DNA of 64,000 nucleotides from Bacteroidetes bacterium 41-46 (GTDB lineage Bacteria; Bacteroidota; Bacteroidia; Bacteroidales; UBA932), in NCBI GenBank assembly GCA_001897515.1, contig MKTA01000008.1:32837-96836 (forward strand). The letters are read 5' to 3'. The notes under the pieces are model-generated. The model made no database searches. It worked only from the letters and a program-made list of their open reading frames with translations, and was not told where the DNA came from. Made by a program: the position numbers and the translations under genes. This document shows positions 53,184 to 61,788 of this stretch, in pieces (within the stretch, counting starts at the first letter, position 1; each line of letters begins with the position of its first letter).

Positions 53184-56100
53184 CTAGAAATGTTCAGCCA
53201 TCCTCTTGTAAGAGTTGTAACGCTTCTTCGCATACTCCTCAGTAAGCTTAAACAGAGTCTCAGCCTCCTCAGGGAATGTAGCTCTCAGTGAAGTGTAACG
53301 AACCTCTCCGTTAAGGAACTCCTGGAATTTGGTCCAGTCCGGCTCCTTGCTGTCAAGAGTGAAAGGATTCTTGCCTTCTGCCTCAAGCATAGGGTTGAAG
53401 CGATAAAGCTGCCAGTATCCGCATTCAACTGCCATCTTCTCTTCACGTTGCGATGCACCCATCCCGTTCTTCAGGCCATGACTGATACAAGGAGCGTAAG
53501 CAATGATGAGTGATGGACCGTCATAAGCTTCAGCCTCTTTTAAAACATTCATCAGCTGGTTGTGACTTGCGCCCATCGCAACCTGTGCAACATATACATA
53601 GCCATAGCTCATAGCCATCATGCCAAGGTCTTTTTTGCGAATCTTCTTGCCGGAAGTTGCAAATTTTGCAACTGCTCCTACAGGTGTTGATTTAGAAGAC
53701 TGGCCTCCTGTATTTGAGTAAACCTCTGTGTCAAGCACAAGAACATTTACATTTTCACCAGAAGCAAGTACATGGTCAAGTCCGCCATATCCTATATCGT
53801 AAGCCCAGCCATCACCTCCAAAGATCCACTGGGATCTTGTTATAAAATAGTCTTTCAAAACAAGAAGTTCTTTACATATTGTGCATCCGCAAGAACTGAT
53901 CATAGGTATAAGCTTGTCTGAAATCTCTCTTGTTGCAGCAGCGTCATCCCTCTTTGTGATCCATTCACCAAAGAGAACCTTCATCTCCGCTGAGCAGTCT
54001 TTGCACTCAAGTCCGTCTGCCATAAGCTTTGCAACTCTGTCGCGGACTCTTTCAGAACCAAGGCGCATACCCATTCCGTACTCCGCATTATCCTCAAATA
54101 GTGAGTTAGCCCATGAAGGACCATGACCTGAGGAATTGGTAGTGTATGGTGACGCAGGGAATGATCCTCCAAAAATTGATGAACATCCGGTCGCGTTTGC
54201 AATCATCATTCTGTCTCCATAGAGTTGAGTGATAGCCTTGATATATGGGGTTTCACCGCAACCTGCACATGCGCCGGAGAATTCAAATAGTGGTTGTGCA
54301 AATTGCAGATTCTTAACATTTTGACTCTTAGATTGGATGGTATCTTTGTAACCGACAACTCCATGCATATAGTCAAAATTGTGTTGTTCATGCTCCTGAG
54401 TATCAAAAGGCTTCATAATAAGCGCTTTACTCTTGGCAGGGCAGACATCGGCACAATTGCCGCAACCTGTACAGTCATAAGGAGTAACCTGTATTGTGAA
54501 ACTGTACTCTTTGAAAGGGCCGTTTCCTTTTACCTTTTTTACTCCTGCAGGGGCATTACTCTGCTCCTCTTCGCTCATCAGGAATGGTCGGATTGCTGCA
54601 TGAGGACAAACATATGCACACTGGTTACACTGAATACAGTTTTCAGGTTGCCATTCAGGAACATGTGTGGCAATACCTCTCTTTTCGTAAGCTGCAGTTC
54701 CAGCTGGAATTGTTCCATCTTCAAGGTGTAGGAAAGCACTGACAGGAAGGTCGTTGCCTGCCTGTGCATTTACAACATCAGCAACATTTCTAACCCAATC
54801 CGGTGCAAGCCTGTCAAAAGTTGAAGGACGGAATTTAGTAGTAAGGTTCTTCCACTCTACAGGAATATCAACTTTAACATACTCAGCACCTCTGTCAATT
54901 GCTGCATAGTTCATCTCAAGAATTTTATCTCCCTTTCTGCCGTAAGATTTTTCTGCAGCATGCTTCATCTCAGCAACAGCCTGCTCATAAGGAATTATGT
55001 CAGCTATCTTGAAGAATGCACTCTGAAGAATAGTATTTGTTCTGTTTCCAAGTCCAATCTCCTCAGCAATCTGAGTTGCATTTATTATGTAAAGATTGAG
55101 TTGCTTTTTAGCAATAGTGGCTTTAATGTGATCTGGTAACTTCTCAATAGTCTCATCAATTGACCACAAAGTATTTAAAAGGAATGTTCCTCCTTTTTTA
55201 ATGCCCTTGAGGACATCATATTTATTCATATAAGATGTAACATGGCAGGCTACGAAGTCTGGTGTAGAAACCAGATAAGGAGAGTTGATAGGGGTGTCCC
55301 CAAAGCGGAGGTGTGAACATGTATATCCTCCTGATTTTTTTGAATCGTAGTCAAAATATGCCTGAACATATTTTGGCGTAGTCTCTCCAATAATCTTGAT
55401 TGTATTTTTGTTTGCACCAACTGTTCCATCTGAACCAAGGCCATAGAACTTGCACTCCTTAACACCTTTTTTAGCAATGCTAATCTCCTCCTTCAAAGGA
55501 AGCGATTTAAAGCTAACATCGTCAACAATGCCTATTGTAAAGCCATTCTTAGGCTCCTTCATGTTTAGATTTTCAAATACAGAAAGTATTTGTGCAGGGC
55601 TGGTATCTTTTGATGACAAACCATATCTTCCACCTACTATCAAAGGCATTTTTCCACCTTTCTCTGCAATAGCAGATTTGATATCAATGTATAGTGGCTC
55701 TCCAACTGCACCCGGCTCTTTAGTTCTGTCTAGTACTGCTATCCTCTTCACACTCTTTGGAAGGACTCTGAAGAAGTATTTTGCAGAGAATGGTCTGTAA
55801 AGCCTTACTGTTAAAACTCCAACCTTCTCTCCTTTTTCCATTTGCATATCCACAACCTCGCGGATTGTTTCGCATACAGATCCCATTGCAATTATGATAT
55901 TCTCTGCCTGAGGATCTCCATAATAATCAAAAGGAAGATAGTGACGGCCTGTTAGTTCACTAATCTCGCCCATGTACCTTGCTACGATATCCGGAACGGC
56001 ATCATAAAACGGATTACTTGCCTCTCTTGCCTGGAAGAAGACATCAGGATTCTGAGCTGTACCTCTGGTAACAGGTTTAATAGGATTTAGGGCCTTTTGT

Positions 56101-56717
56101 CTGAAAGCTTTTAATGATTTTTCGCTAATCATCTTCTTAATTGCTTCCGGGTCAAGATCCTCTATTTTCTGGATCTCATGAGATGTCCTGAAACCATCAA
56201 AGAAGTGTACAAAAGGTACACGCGATTTAAGTGTGGCAAGATGGGCTACTGCACCCATATCCAGAGCCTCCTGAACGCTTGAAGAGGCAAGAAGGGCAAA
56301 TCCTGTCTGCCTTGCTGCCATTACATCTGAGTGGTCACCGAATATTGAGAGAGCCTGTGCTGCCAGTGTTCTTGCGGAGACATGGAATACTGTCGGCAGA
56401 AGTTCACCGGCAATCTTGTACATATTTGGTATCATAAGCAGGAGTCCCTGCGAAGCTGTAAATGTGGTGGCGAGCACACCTGCCTGTAGAGCTCCGTGTA
56501 GCGCACCTGCTGCACCCCCTTCACTCTGCATCTCAACAACCCTTAACTTCTCTCCGAAAAGATTTGTCTTTCCAAAAGAAGACCACTCGTCAACGTATTC
56601 TGCCATTGTGGATGAGGGTGTGATTGGGTATATGGCTGCAAGCTCGCTGAACATGTATGCAACATGTGCAGCTGCGTAATTACCATCACAGGTAATGAAT
56701 TTTTTTTCTTTTGCCAT
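53184..56717 (-). CDS. nifJ: Pyruvate:ferredoxin (flavodoxin) oxidoreductase
   Basis: A 1177-residue single-chain PFOR that makes acetyl-CoA, CO2 and reduced ferredoxin from pyruvate under anaerobic conditions. Domains in order: pyrimidine-binding (residues about 1-250, YPITPSSTMAEYVDEW, FTASQGLLLMIPNMYKIAGE), transketolase-like and gamma domain, a 2x4Fe-4S ferredoxin domain (ENCIQCNQCAYVCPHAAI and DCTGCGNCADVCPAKSKA), and the TPP domain (GDGWAYDIGYGGLDHVLASG, DTEVYSNTGGQSSKSTP) with cluster cysteines CAGCGETPY. Full length. Its reduced ferredoxin is the electron carrier that AOR upstream in the window would also use. Confidence 0.97.
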   Translation of the reverse strand: MAKEKKFITCDGNYAAAHVAYMFSELAAIYPITPSSTMAEYVDEWSSFGKTNLFGEKLRVVEMQSEGGAAGALHGALQAGVLATTFTASQGLLLMIPNMYKIAGELLPTVFHVSARTLAAQALSIFGDHSDVMAARQTGFALLASSSVQEALDMGAVAHLATLKSRVPFVHFFDGFRTSHEIQKIEDLDPEAIKKMISEKSLKAFRQKALNPIKPVTRGTAQNPDVFFQAREASNPFYDAVPDIVARYMGEISELTGRHYLPFDYYGDPQAENIIIAMGSVCETIREVVDMQMEKGEKVGVLTVRLYRPFSAKYFFRVLPKSVKRIAVLDRTKEPGAVGEPLYIDIKSAIAEKGGKMPLIVGGRYGLSSKDTSPAQILSVFENLNMKEPKNGFTIGIVDDVSFKSLPLKEEISIAKKGVKECKFYGLGSDGTVGANKNTIKIIGETTPKYVQAYFDYDSKKSGGYTCSHLRFGDTPINSPYLVSTPDFVACHVTSYMNKYDVLKGIKKGGTFLLNTLWSIDETIEKLPDHIKATIAKKQLNLYIINATQIAEEIGLGNRTNTILQSAFFKIADIIPYEQAVAEMKHAAEKSYGRKGDKILEMNYAAIDRGAEYVKVDIPVEWKNLTTKFRPSTFDRLAPDWVRNVADVVNAQAGNDLPVSAFLHLEDGTIPAGTAAYEKRGIATHVPEWQPENCIQCNQCAYVCPHAAIRPFLMSEEEQSNAPAGVKKVKGNGPFKEYSFTIQVTPYDCTGCGNCADVCPAKSKALIMKPFDTQEHEQHNFDYMHGVVGYKDTIQSKSQNVKNLQFAQPLFEFSGACAGCGETPYIKAITQLYGDRMMIANATGCSSIFGGSFPASPYTTNSSGHGPSWANSLFEDNAEYGMGMRLGSERVRDRVAKLMADGLECKDCSAEMKVLFGEWITKRDDAAATREISDKLIPMISSCGCTICKELLVLKDYFITRSQWIFGGDGWAYDIGYGGLDHVLASGENVNVLVLDTEVYSNTGGQSSKSTPVGAVAKFATSGKKIRKKDLGMMAMSYGYVYVAQVAMGASHNQLMNVLKEAEAYDGPSLIIAYAPCISHGLKNGMGASQREEKMAVECGYWQLYRFNPMLEAEGKNPFTLDSKEPDWTKFQEFLNGEVRYTSLRATFPEEAETLFKLTEEYAKKRYNSYKRMAEHF

Positions 56718-56782
56718 AACTGGTATTTTAGTAATTAGTATTTATGTTTATTTGTTTACTTTTTTCTATTAATTCAGCAATA

Positions 56783-56934
56783 AAACAAAAACGGCCTGCA
56801 ATCTATCCAAGATCGCAGACCCTATTATTTGCCACCAACCGGACTGAGTCCGGAGATAAACTCTGTCTCTGTCTCAAATTCCAATTTTATCTGATGTGGC
56901 ATGGGCATAATATATCAACTTCACCCCAAAAATA
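56783..56934 (-). ncRNA. Candidate structured leader RNA or small RNA upstream of PFOR
   Basis: A -7 box TATTTTTG lies at 56927-56934 on the minus strand. The predicted transcript starts near 56920 and has three stems in order: AGATAAA/TTTATCT, the perfect hairpin CCGGACT-C-AGTCCGG (56839-56853), and a 12-pair stem GGTCTGCGATCT / AGATTGCAGGCC (two G-U pairs, 56793-56821) followed by TTTTTGTTTT. The last looks like an intrinsic terminator about 65 bases before the PFOR start. No further TAnnTTTG box lies between it and the ATG, so PFOR may be read through it. It matches no RNA family I know; a TPP riboswitch was considered and not supported. Confidence 0.5.
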
Positions 56935-57023
56935 GTCAATTATTTTAGAAATAAAAAGTAAAATGACCACTTCCTGTTGGGGAGGTGTCACTTAATTTGG
57001 GCAAAAACCTATCAGACTGACTA

Positions 57024-57899
57024 TTATTGATAACCGGAGGTTGTGCTGTCAGGTAGTATCTTGGTTATCAGGTTTTGAAGAACATTGCCGGGACCAAGTT
57101 CAACAAATTCTCTGGCTCCATCTTCCCACATTTTTTCAACGCATTGCCGCCATCTTACAGGAGCTGTAAGCTGCTTAATCAGATTCTCCTTTATCTCTGA
57201 AGGATCCGTATGAGGCATGGCATCGGTGTTTTGGTAGATTGGGCACAAGGGAGCGCTGAAATGAGTTCTCTCAATTGCTGCGGCCAATTCCTCTCTTGCA
57301 GGCTCCATAAGCGGAGAGTGAAATGCACCACCTACCTGAAGAACCAGAGCTCTCTTTGCTCCTGCCGCTTTTAGTTTATCGCATGCAGTTTTAACCGCCT
57401 CAATCTCACCTGATATTACAAGTTGTCCCTTGCAATTGTAGTTGGCAGGAACAATGATGCCAGGTGTCTCTGCACATATATCCTCAACTGTTTTATCATC
57501 AGCACCCAGAACTGCAGCCATTGTAGAGGGTGTAATTTCACAAGCCTTTTGCATAGCCATTGCTCTGGCGGAGACAAGCCTGAGACCATCCTCAAAACTT
57601 AGTGCTCCTGCAGCCACAAGTGCTGAGAACTCTCCGAGAGAGTGGCCCGCTACCATCTGAGGGTGGAAATCTTTAATACACTTTGACAATACAACAGAGT
57701 GAATAAAAATAGCAGGCTGAGTTACCTTTGTCTCTTTTAATTGTTCATCTGTTCCGGAGAACATAATATCTGTAATGCTGAATCCAAGAATTGCGTTTGC
57801 TTTTTCAAACAGCTCCTGAGCCAATGGATTTGTGTTGTACAAATCTTTTCCCATTCCGCTGAACTGCGCTCCCTGACCGGGAAATACGAAAGCTTTCAT
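57024..57899 (-). CDS. fabD: Malonyl-CoA:ACP transacylase
   Basis: A protein of about 291 residues from the ATG at 57899 (MKAFVFPGQGAQFSGMG); a longer frame adds ten residues unlike the family. It loads malonyl groups on acyl carrier protein for fatty acid synthesis. The oxyanion-hole GQGAQ, the nucleophile elbow GHSLGE (Ser), and the His in the GAFHSPLM segment are present. Transcribed from a promoter that forms a symmetric pair with the tRNA-Arg promoter. Confidence 0.96.
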   Translation of the reverse strand: MKAFVFPGQGAQFSGMGKDLYNTNPLAQELFEKANAILGFSITDIMFSGTDEQLKETKVTQPAIFIHSVVLSKCIKDFHPQMVAGHSLGEFSALVAAGALSFEDGLRLVSARAMAMQKACEITPSTMAAVLGADDKTVEDICAETPGIIVPANYNCKGQLVISGEIEAVKTACDKLKAAGAKRALVLQVGGAFHSPLMEPAREELAAAIERTHFSAPLCPIYQNTDAMPHTDPSEIKENLIKQLTAPVRWRQCVEKMWEDGAREFVELGPGNVLQNLITKILPDSTTSGYQ

Positions 57900-57922
57900 A
57901 TCTATTGTATAATAGTAATTGA

Positions 57923-57972
57923 ACCGCAAAGATACATTTTTCAGTCAATTTAAAAATATGTATCTTTGCGGT
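57923..57972. promoter_or_regulatory. Symmetric divergent promoters of fabD and tRNA-Arg
   Basis: ACCGCAAAGATACAT (57923-57937) is the exact reverse complement of ATGTATCTTTGCGGT (57958-57972). Each arm carries a perfect TATCTTTG -7 box (minus strand 57927-57934, plus strand 57961-57968) and the start region GCGGT. The 20 bases between the arms would hold both -33 regions, so the promoters are back to back. Confidence 0.75.
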
Positions 57973-57981
57973 CCAATTTAC

Positions 57982-58055
57982 GGCCTAGTAGTTCAGCTGA
58001 ATAGAACGTCAGATTCCGGTTCTGAAGGTCGGGGGTTTGAATCCCTCCTAGGTCA
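57982..58055 (+). tRNA. tRNA-Arg (anticodon CCG)
   Basis: A 74-base cloverleaf. The acceptor stem GGCCTAG pairs with CTAGGTC, D stem GTTC with GAAC, anticodon stem TCAGA with TCTGA around the loop TTCCGGT (anticodon CCG, for CGG), and T stem GGGGG with CCCTC around TTTGAAT. The T loop reads TTTGAAT instead of TTCGAAT, a small deviation. CCA is not encoded. The last three bases also form the stop codon of the NigD-like gene on the other strand. Confidence 0.93.
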
Positions 58056-58757
58056 CTTTCTGTACGTTATAGTATGGCTTCTGTTGCCTGCATAGTATGC
58101 ATCCCACGACAGGTGTATATTTACACTCTTTCCGGGATCGATTTCATTCAGTATATCTTCAATATCAAATGAGACTCTTCCAAATGCTCTGTAAACTGGC
58201 ATGTCATTTTTTGCATTGTGCTTGAAGGTAAAGTATATATCATCTTCGTCACTTCTAATCTCGTCATAGACCAAATTTACCATGTGCCTGAGATTTGGAT
58301 TGTTCATGTAGAATTCAAAATGAATATTTAAAAATTTTGAGCCAATCCATGCGTCATTAACATTTATGTAATCATACCCTATACTGTCTCTCTTTTCGTC
58401 GGTGTCAATATCTGTTGCGTTAAGATAATCTTTTGATAAGATGTCGTACAGATAGTTAAGGATTACACGCGTCTCTGTTACCGGAAGCAGAGTAGGAGTT
58501 CCCTCTGGCAGGTTATTGATTGGGGTATAGTCGGCTAAAACCCTCTGACCATCCTTTACGTCAAAATTGGGTACTCTGTTTATGTCTATAATAAGGGTCA
58601 TGCCGTTATCCAGTTTTATCTTGTAGTCCGGATTATCTCCTACAACTACTCCATAGCTGAGATAAAACTTATCCAGATCCGTCCCCTCTTTTGAGCAAGA
58701 GAATAAAGCCAATCCTGCAAAAAGCAATGCAATAAAACTGATAATTCTTCTTTTCAT
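58053..58757 (-). CDS. NigD-like lipoprotein
   Basis: A 234-residue lipoprotein (lipobox LALFSC). The N-domain (DLDKFYLSYGVVVGDNPDYKIKLDNGMTLIIDI, then VKDGQRVLADYTPIN) and the beta-rich C-domain (YINVNDAWIGSKFLNIHFEFYMNN, then HLSWDAYYAGNRSHTITY) match the NigD family first named in Bacteroides. The role is unknown, but it is likely at the cell surface. Its TGA stop overlaps the tRNA-Arg 3' end by three bases. Confidence 0.88.
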   Translation of the reverse strand: MKRRIISFIALLFAGLALFSCSKEGTDLDKFYLSYGVVVGDNPDYKIKLDNGMTLIIDINRVPNFDVKDGQRVLADYTPINNLPEGTPTLLPVTETRVILNYLYDILSKDYLNATDIDTDEKRDSIGYDYINVNDAWIGSKFLNIHFEFYMNNPNLRHMVNLVYDEIRSDEDDIYFTFKHNAKNDMPVYRAFGRVSFDIEDILNEIDPGKSVNIHLSWDAYYAGNRSHTITYRK

Positions 58758-58823
58758 AATACTTATGTTATATTTTCTGTTCGTATAGATTAGATGCTAG
58801 TTGTAAAAGAAGCGTTGCATAAG

Positions 58824-58862
58824 AAATAAAAAAAAAGAGGAGGAAATCTCCCCCCCCTCTTT
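58824..58862 (-). terminator. Terminator of the carboxyltransferase gene
   Basis: AAAGAGG (58834-58840) pairs with CCTCTTT (58856-58862), extended by further G-C pairs, followed on the minus strand by ten T residues. It lies 20 bases after the stop codon at 58883. Confidence 0.85.
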
Positions 58863-58882
58863 ATTATAATATGCGTAGCTTT

Positions 58883-60664
58883 CTACTCTACAAAAGCAAT
58901 AATCTCGCCCTTGGCAATTGTCTCTCCATGTTTAGCACATATAGCTACAATCTTGCCGTCAAATGCTGGTTTAACAACCTCCATTCCGTAGAAGGCCTGA
59001 ACAAAGCACATAGGCTTATTTGTCTCAACAGGTTCTCCAATATTCGGAGCTGAGGATTTGTCCATCAGATCATATTGCCATATTATCTGTCCCTTTACAG
59101 GTGCCTGAACTGGCTTGGCGTTAGGATATTTCTCCAGAATTTTCTCAATATCTACCTTAGGCATCTCAACAACAGGACGAGTAACTACAATAGGTGCTCC
59201 GGCCTTTGCCTTTGCAGCCTCAAGCTCTTGTTCAAAACGCTGTTTTGCTACACCGCTCTTATAGTCCCTGTATTGTCTTTCGTGCATGGCAAACTCAAAG
59301 AGCTCTTCGTCGTCCTGACCAAACTCCCAATTGTTCTCTACCATCTCTTTGCGGAACTTATCAAGTTCGTTAGGGAAGGCATCCTGAGGATTGCCGGTAT
59401 AGAACTCCATGCCTTTATCTTTTGCCAGCTGGATTATCTCAGGTGCCAGCTCGCCAGGTAGCTTACCTGTTTTACCAAGAATCATATTCCATGTGTCCTT
59501 GTCAATTGTTGTCCACCTAGGCTCACCCTTAAGGATGTGCATCAGATTCATTAGGGCAGTATTCTTTACATACTGGCTGAATGGAGTTACAAGTGGCGGA
59601 TATCCAAGCTTAGGCCATACATACTCTACCTCCTGGAATAGCATAACAACAAGCTCATTAAGCTGAAGCTCTTTTTTGCCCTGATTTCTGAGAGATGAAT
59701 TGATAGCTCCGTGGAAGCCTTTAAGGTCTGCCATCATTGAACCCATCATTCCTCCCGGAAGTCCGCATCCTACAAGAAGTGATGTCATCACCTTGTTACC
59801 CGGGTCAATGAAGTATCCCAGATAGTCATCCATGAATTTTTGGGTAAGTCTTCTTGCCTCCATATAGGCATCCATGTTTATGTCTTTAACCATGAAACCT
59901 GCATCCTTAAGCATAGACTGTATTGTGATAACGTCAGGATGAACCATTCCCCATGAGAGAGGCTCCATTGCAACATCTAGATAATCTGCGCCGGCGCGTG
60001 CAACCTCTAGCATAGATGCTACTGAGAAGCCTGGCCCTGTGTGCCCGTGATACTCTACTGTAATATGAGGGTATTTGTCTTTAATGGCTTTTGTCAATCT
60101 TCCCAGAAAAGCAGGCCTTCCGATACCTGCCATATCTTTAAGACAGATTTCATCGGCGCCAAACTCTACAACTTTATCAACCAAACCCATATAGTACTCT
60201 ACAGTATGTACGGGAGAGTATGTGATACTTAGCGCAACCTGAGAAATCATTCCGCCTGATTTTGCGTATTTTACAGAAAGCTCCAGGTTTCTTGGGTCAT
60301 TAAGACCGCAGAAAGAACGTGATATATTTGTTCCCTGCTTTGCCTTCACTTTGTACATCAGCTCCCTGACATCGGCAGGAACAGGATTCATTCTGAGAGC
60401 ATTCAAACCCCTCTCTAGCATGTGGGTCTGTATGCCTACCTTGTTGAACGGAGCTGTCCACTCGCGTACAGCTTTATTGGGATTTTCTCCGAAAAGAAGG
60501 TTAACTTGCTCAAAGGCACCACCATTAGTCTCCACTCTGTCAAAACATCCCATATCAATGATTACGGGTGCAATTTCTGTCAACTGGTGCACCATGGGGA
60601 CATATTTCCCGGATGATTGCCACATGTCTCTGTAAACCAGAGAAAATTTAATTTCACGAGCCAT
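58883..60664 (-). CDS. OadA/PycB-type carboxyltransferase lacking the biotinyl lysine
   Basis: A 593-residue relative of the oxaloacetate decarboxylase alpha and pyruvate carboxylase B subunits. The barrel carries FSLVYRDMWQSS (Asp metal ligand), EICLKDMAGI (the Lys that is carbamylated) and VEYHGHTGPG (HxH metal ligands). A helical region follows and a C-terminal biotinyl-like domain (residues about 515-593). The biotin motif EAMKM is replaced by VQAFYGMEVVKP: Tyr559 stands exactly at the lysine position, 34 residues from the end, so this chain cannot carry biotin itself. It may use a separate biotin carrier or another acceptor. No Oad beta or gamma genes are adjacent. Confidence 0.88.
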   Translation of the reverse strand: MAREIKFSLVYRDMWQSSGKYVPMVHQLTEIAPVIIDMGCFDRVETNGGAFEQVNLLFGENPNKAVREWTAPFNKVGIQTHMLERGLNALRMNPVPADVRELMYKVKAKQGTNISRSFCGLNDPRNLELSVKYAKSGGMISQVALSITYSPVHTVEYYMGLVDKVVEFGADEICLKDMAGIGRPAFLGRLTKAIKDKYPHITVEYHGHTGPGFSVASMLEVARAGADYLDVAMEPLSWGMVHPDVITIQSMLKDAGFMVKDINMDAYMEARRLTQKFMDDYLGYFIDPGNKVMTSLLVGCGLPGGMMGSMMADLKGFHGAINSSLRNQGKKELQLNELVVMLFQEVEYVWPKLGYPPLVTPFSQYVKNTALMNLMHILKGEPRWTTIDKDTWNMILGKTGKLPGELAPEIIQLAKDKGMEFYTGNPQDAFPNELDKFRKEMVENNWEFGQDDEELFEFAMHERQYRDYKSGVAKQRFEQELEAAKAKAGAPIVVTRPVVEMPKVDIEKILEKYPNAKPVQAPVKGQIIWQYDLMDKSSAPNIGEPVETNKPMCFVQAFYGMEVVKPAFDGKIVAICAKHGETIAKGEIIAFVE

Positions 60665-60802
60665 AATTTCAATATATTTTATTCAATTCTTTTCAAGAAT
60701 ATTCAGGCCGCAAAAGTAGTGAAAAAAGCAATAATAACACCTATTAAATTGTAACTTTTTGCTTACGATTTTTCATAGGGTCTGTTTTTTAAACATTTCT
60801 TA

Positions 60803-60832
60803 TTTGCAATTAAGAAAAAATATCTATTTTTG
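60803..60832 (+). promoter_or_regulatory. Promoter of tRNA-His
   Basis: TTTG (60803-60806) and TATTTTTG (60825-60832) are 18 bases apart; the -7 box continues into CATCCCG, close to the GCAGCCC start region of ribosomal promoters. Confidence 0.7.
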
Positions 60833-60855
60833 CATCCCGATTCGTTCGGAAATAC

Positions 60856-60930
60856 GGTGGATGTAGCTCAGTCGGTTAGAGCGCTAGTTTGTGGCACTAG
60901 AGGTCGTCGGTTCGATCCCGATCTTCCACC
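60856..60930 (+). tRNA. tRNA-His (anticodon GTG)
   Basis: The acceptor stem GTGGATG pairs with CTTCCAC (one T-T mismatch), with the extra G at position -1 (60856) pairing C73, which is the identity feature of tRNA-His. D stem GCTC/GAGC, anticodon loop TTGTGGC (GTG), T stem GTCGG/CCGAT around TTCGATC. No encoded CCA. A strong terminator follows 8 bases on. Confidence 0.96.
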
Positions 60931-60937
60931 CTCCTGA

Positions 60938-60969
60938 AGGCCTGGCAGTTTAATGCCGGGCCTTTTTTT
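60938..60969 (+). terminator. Terminator after tRNA-His
   Basis: AGGCCTGGCA and TGCCGGGCCT (10 base pairs, one T-G pair, loop GTTTAA) followed by TTTTTT. Confidence 0.95.
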
Positions 60970-61014
60970 CTAAACGAATTCTCCAGAATATAACATACAA
61001 ATTGCCCAAAGAGT

Positions 61015-61701
61015 TTATTCCAGAATATACTTCTCTATCACTCCGGCCCATTTTAAATACCCAGATCCCATAAGATGGAGTCCATCATTTGTGTACTCCG
61101 GATTTAATAAATCTTCTGATGGTAGTGTTAAGCTTGAGTAAACATCTATGTATTGAATGGCTAATTCCCTGCATAACCTTTGCAGCCCTTTGTTGATATC
61201 CTTTACAACTTCTCCGCGGGTTGTTGCTTTAAGAAACATATTGAAAGAGGGATTAACCGGGAATATGCTCTGTATGTACAACTTTGTATGAGGCGAATCT
61301 GCAGATATTTTTTCAGCAATCCTTCTTGTTGCAAAGACAATCGAGTCAGCTGTTAAATCGTGAGAGACATCGTTTATTCCTATCAAAAGAAAAATCTTTG
61401 CAGGACTGCCACTAAGGATATGGTCAAGTCTGTCGTAAACACCCTGTGCAATATCACCGCTAATACCTCTGTTTTTTATATTGGGATTATTAAAAATTTC
61501 ATGCCACTCTCCAAAATGGGTAATGCTGTTGCCAAGAAAGACAATGTCATTATTGTCTATAGGCAAGTTTTCAAACAGAGATGCCCTTTGATAATAAAGT
61601 TTGTGGTACTTATTGTCCTGAGAGTAAAGTGGAGATAATGAAATAAAAAAAATTGCTGACATAACGTTACAGGCAATAACACTCCAAATATATTTTTTCA
61701 T
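61015..61701 (-). CDS. SGNH/GDSL-type hydrolase
   Basis: About 228 residues from the ATG at 61701, which gives a signal peptide (MKKYIWSVIACNVMSAIFFIS...); the longer frame adds a non-typical N-terminus. The four SGNH blocks are clear: IVFLGNSITHFGEW (Ser nucleophile), RGISGDIAQGV (Gly), LIGINDVSHD (Asn) and DGLHLMGSGYLKW (Asp, His). Members cleave acetyl or acyl esters, often from glycans or wall. Substrate unknown; divergent from the NlpE-DUF6146 gene. Confidence 0.9.
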   Translation of the reverse strand: MKKYIWSVIACNVMSAIFFISLSPLYSQDNKYHKLYYQRASLFENLPIDNNDIVFLGNSITHFGEWHEIFNNPNIKNRGISGDIAQGVYDRLDHILSGSPAKIFLLIGINDVSHDLTADSIVFATRRIAEKISADSPHTKLYIQSIFPVNPSFNMFLKATTRGEVVKDINKGLQRLCRELAIQYIDVYSSLTLPSEDLLNPEYTNDGLHLMGSGYLKWAGVIEKYILE

Positions 61702-61788
61702 AACATCTTTTGTTTTGATAGTGTGCAAATTTACGCAATAGAGCACGATTTTTGTTTAAATTTACTATTGATAAAAAATGTTTCGGCC

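Noticed and set aside
56783..56934. TPP riboswitch upstream of PFOR (a TPP enzyme)
   Set aside because: The CTGAGA and the paired GAACCTGAT.CGG core of the TPP class are not present; a GGGGTG-like stretch alone is not enough.
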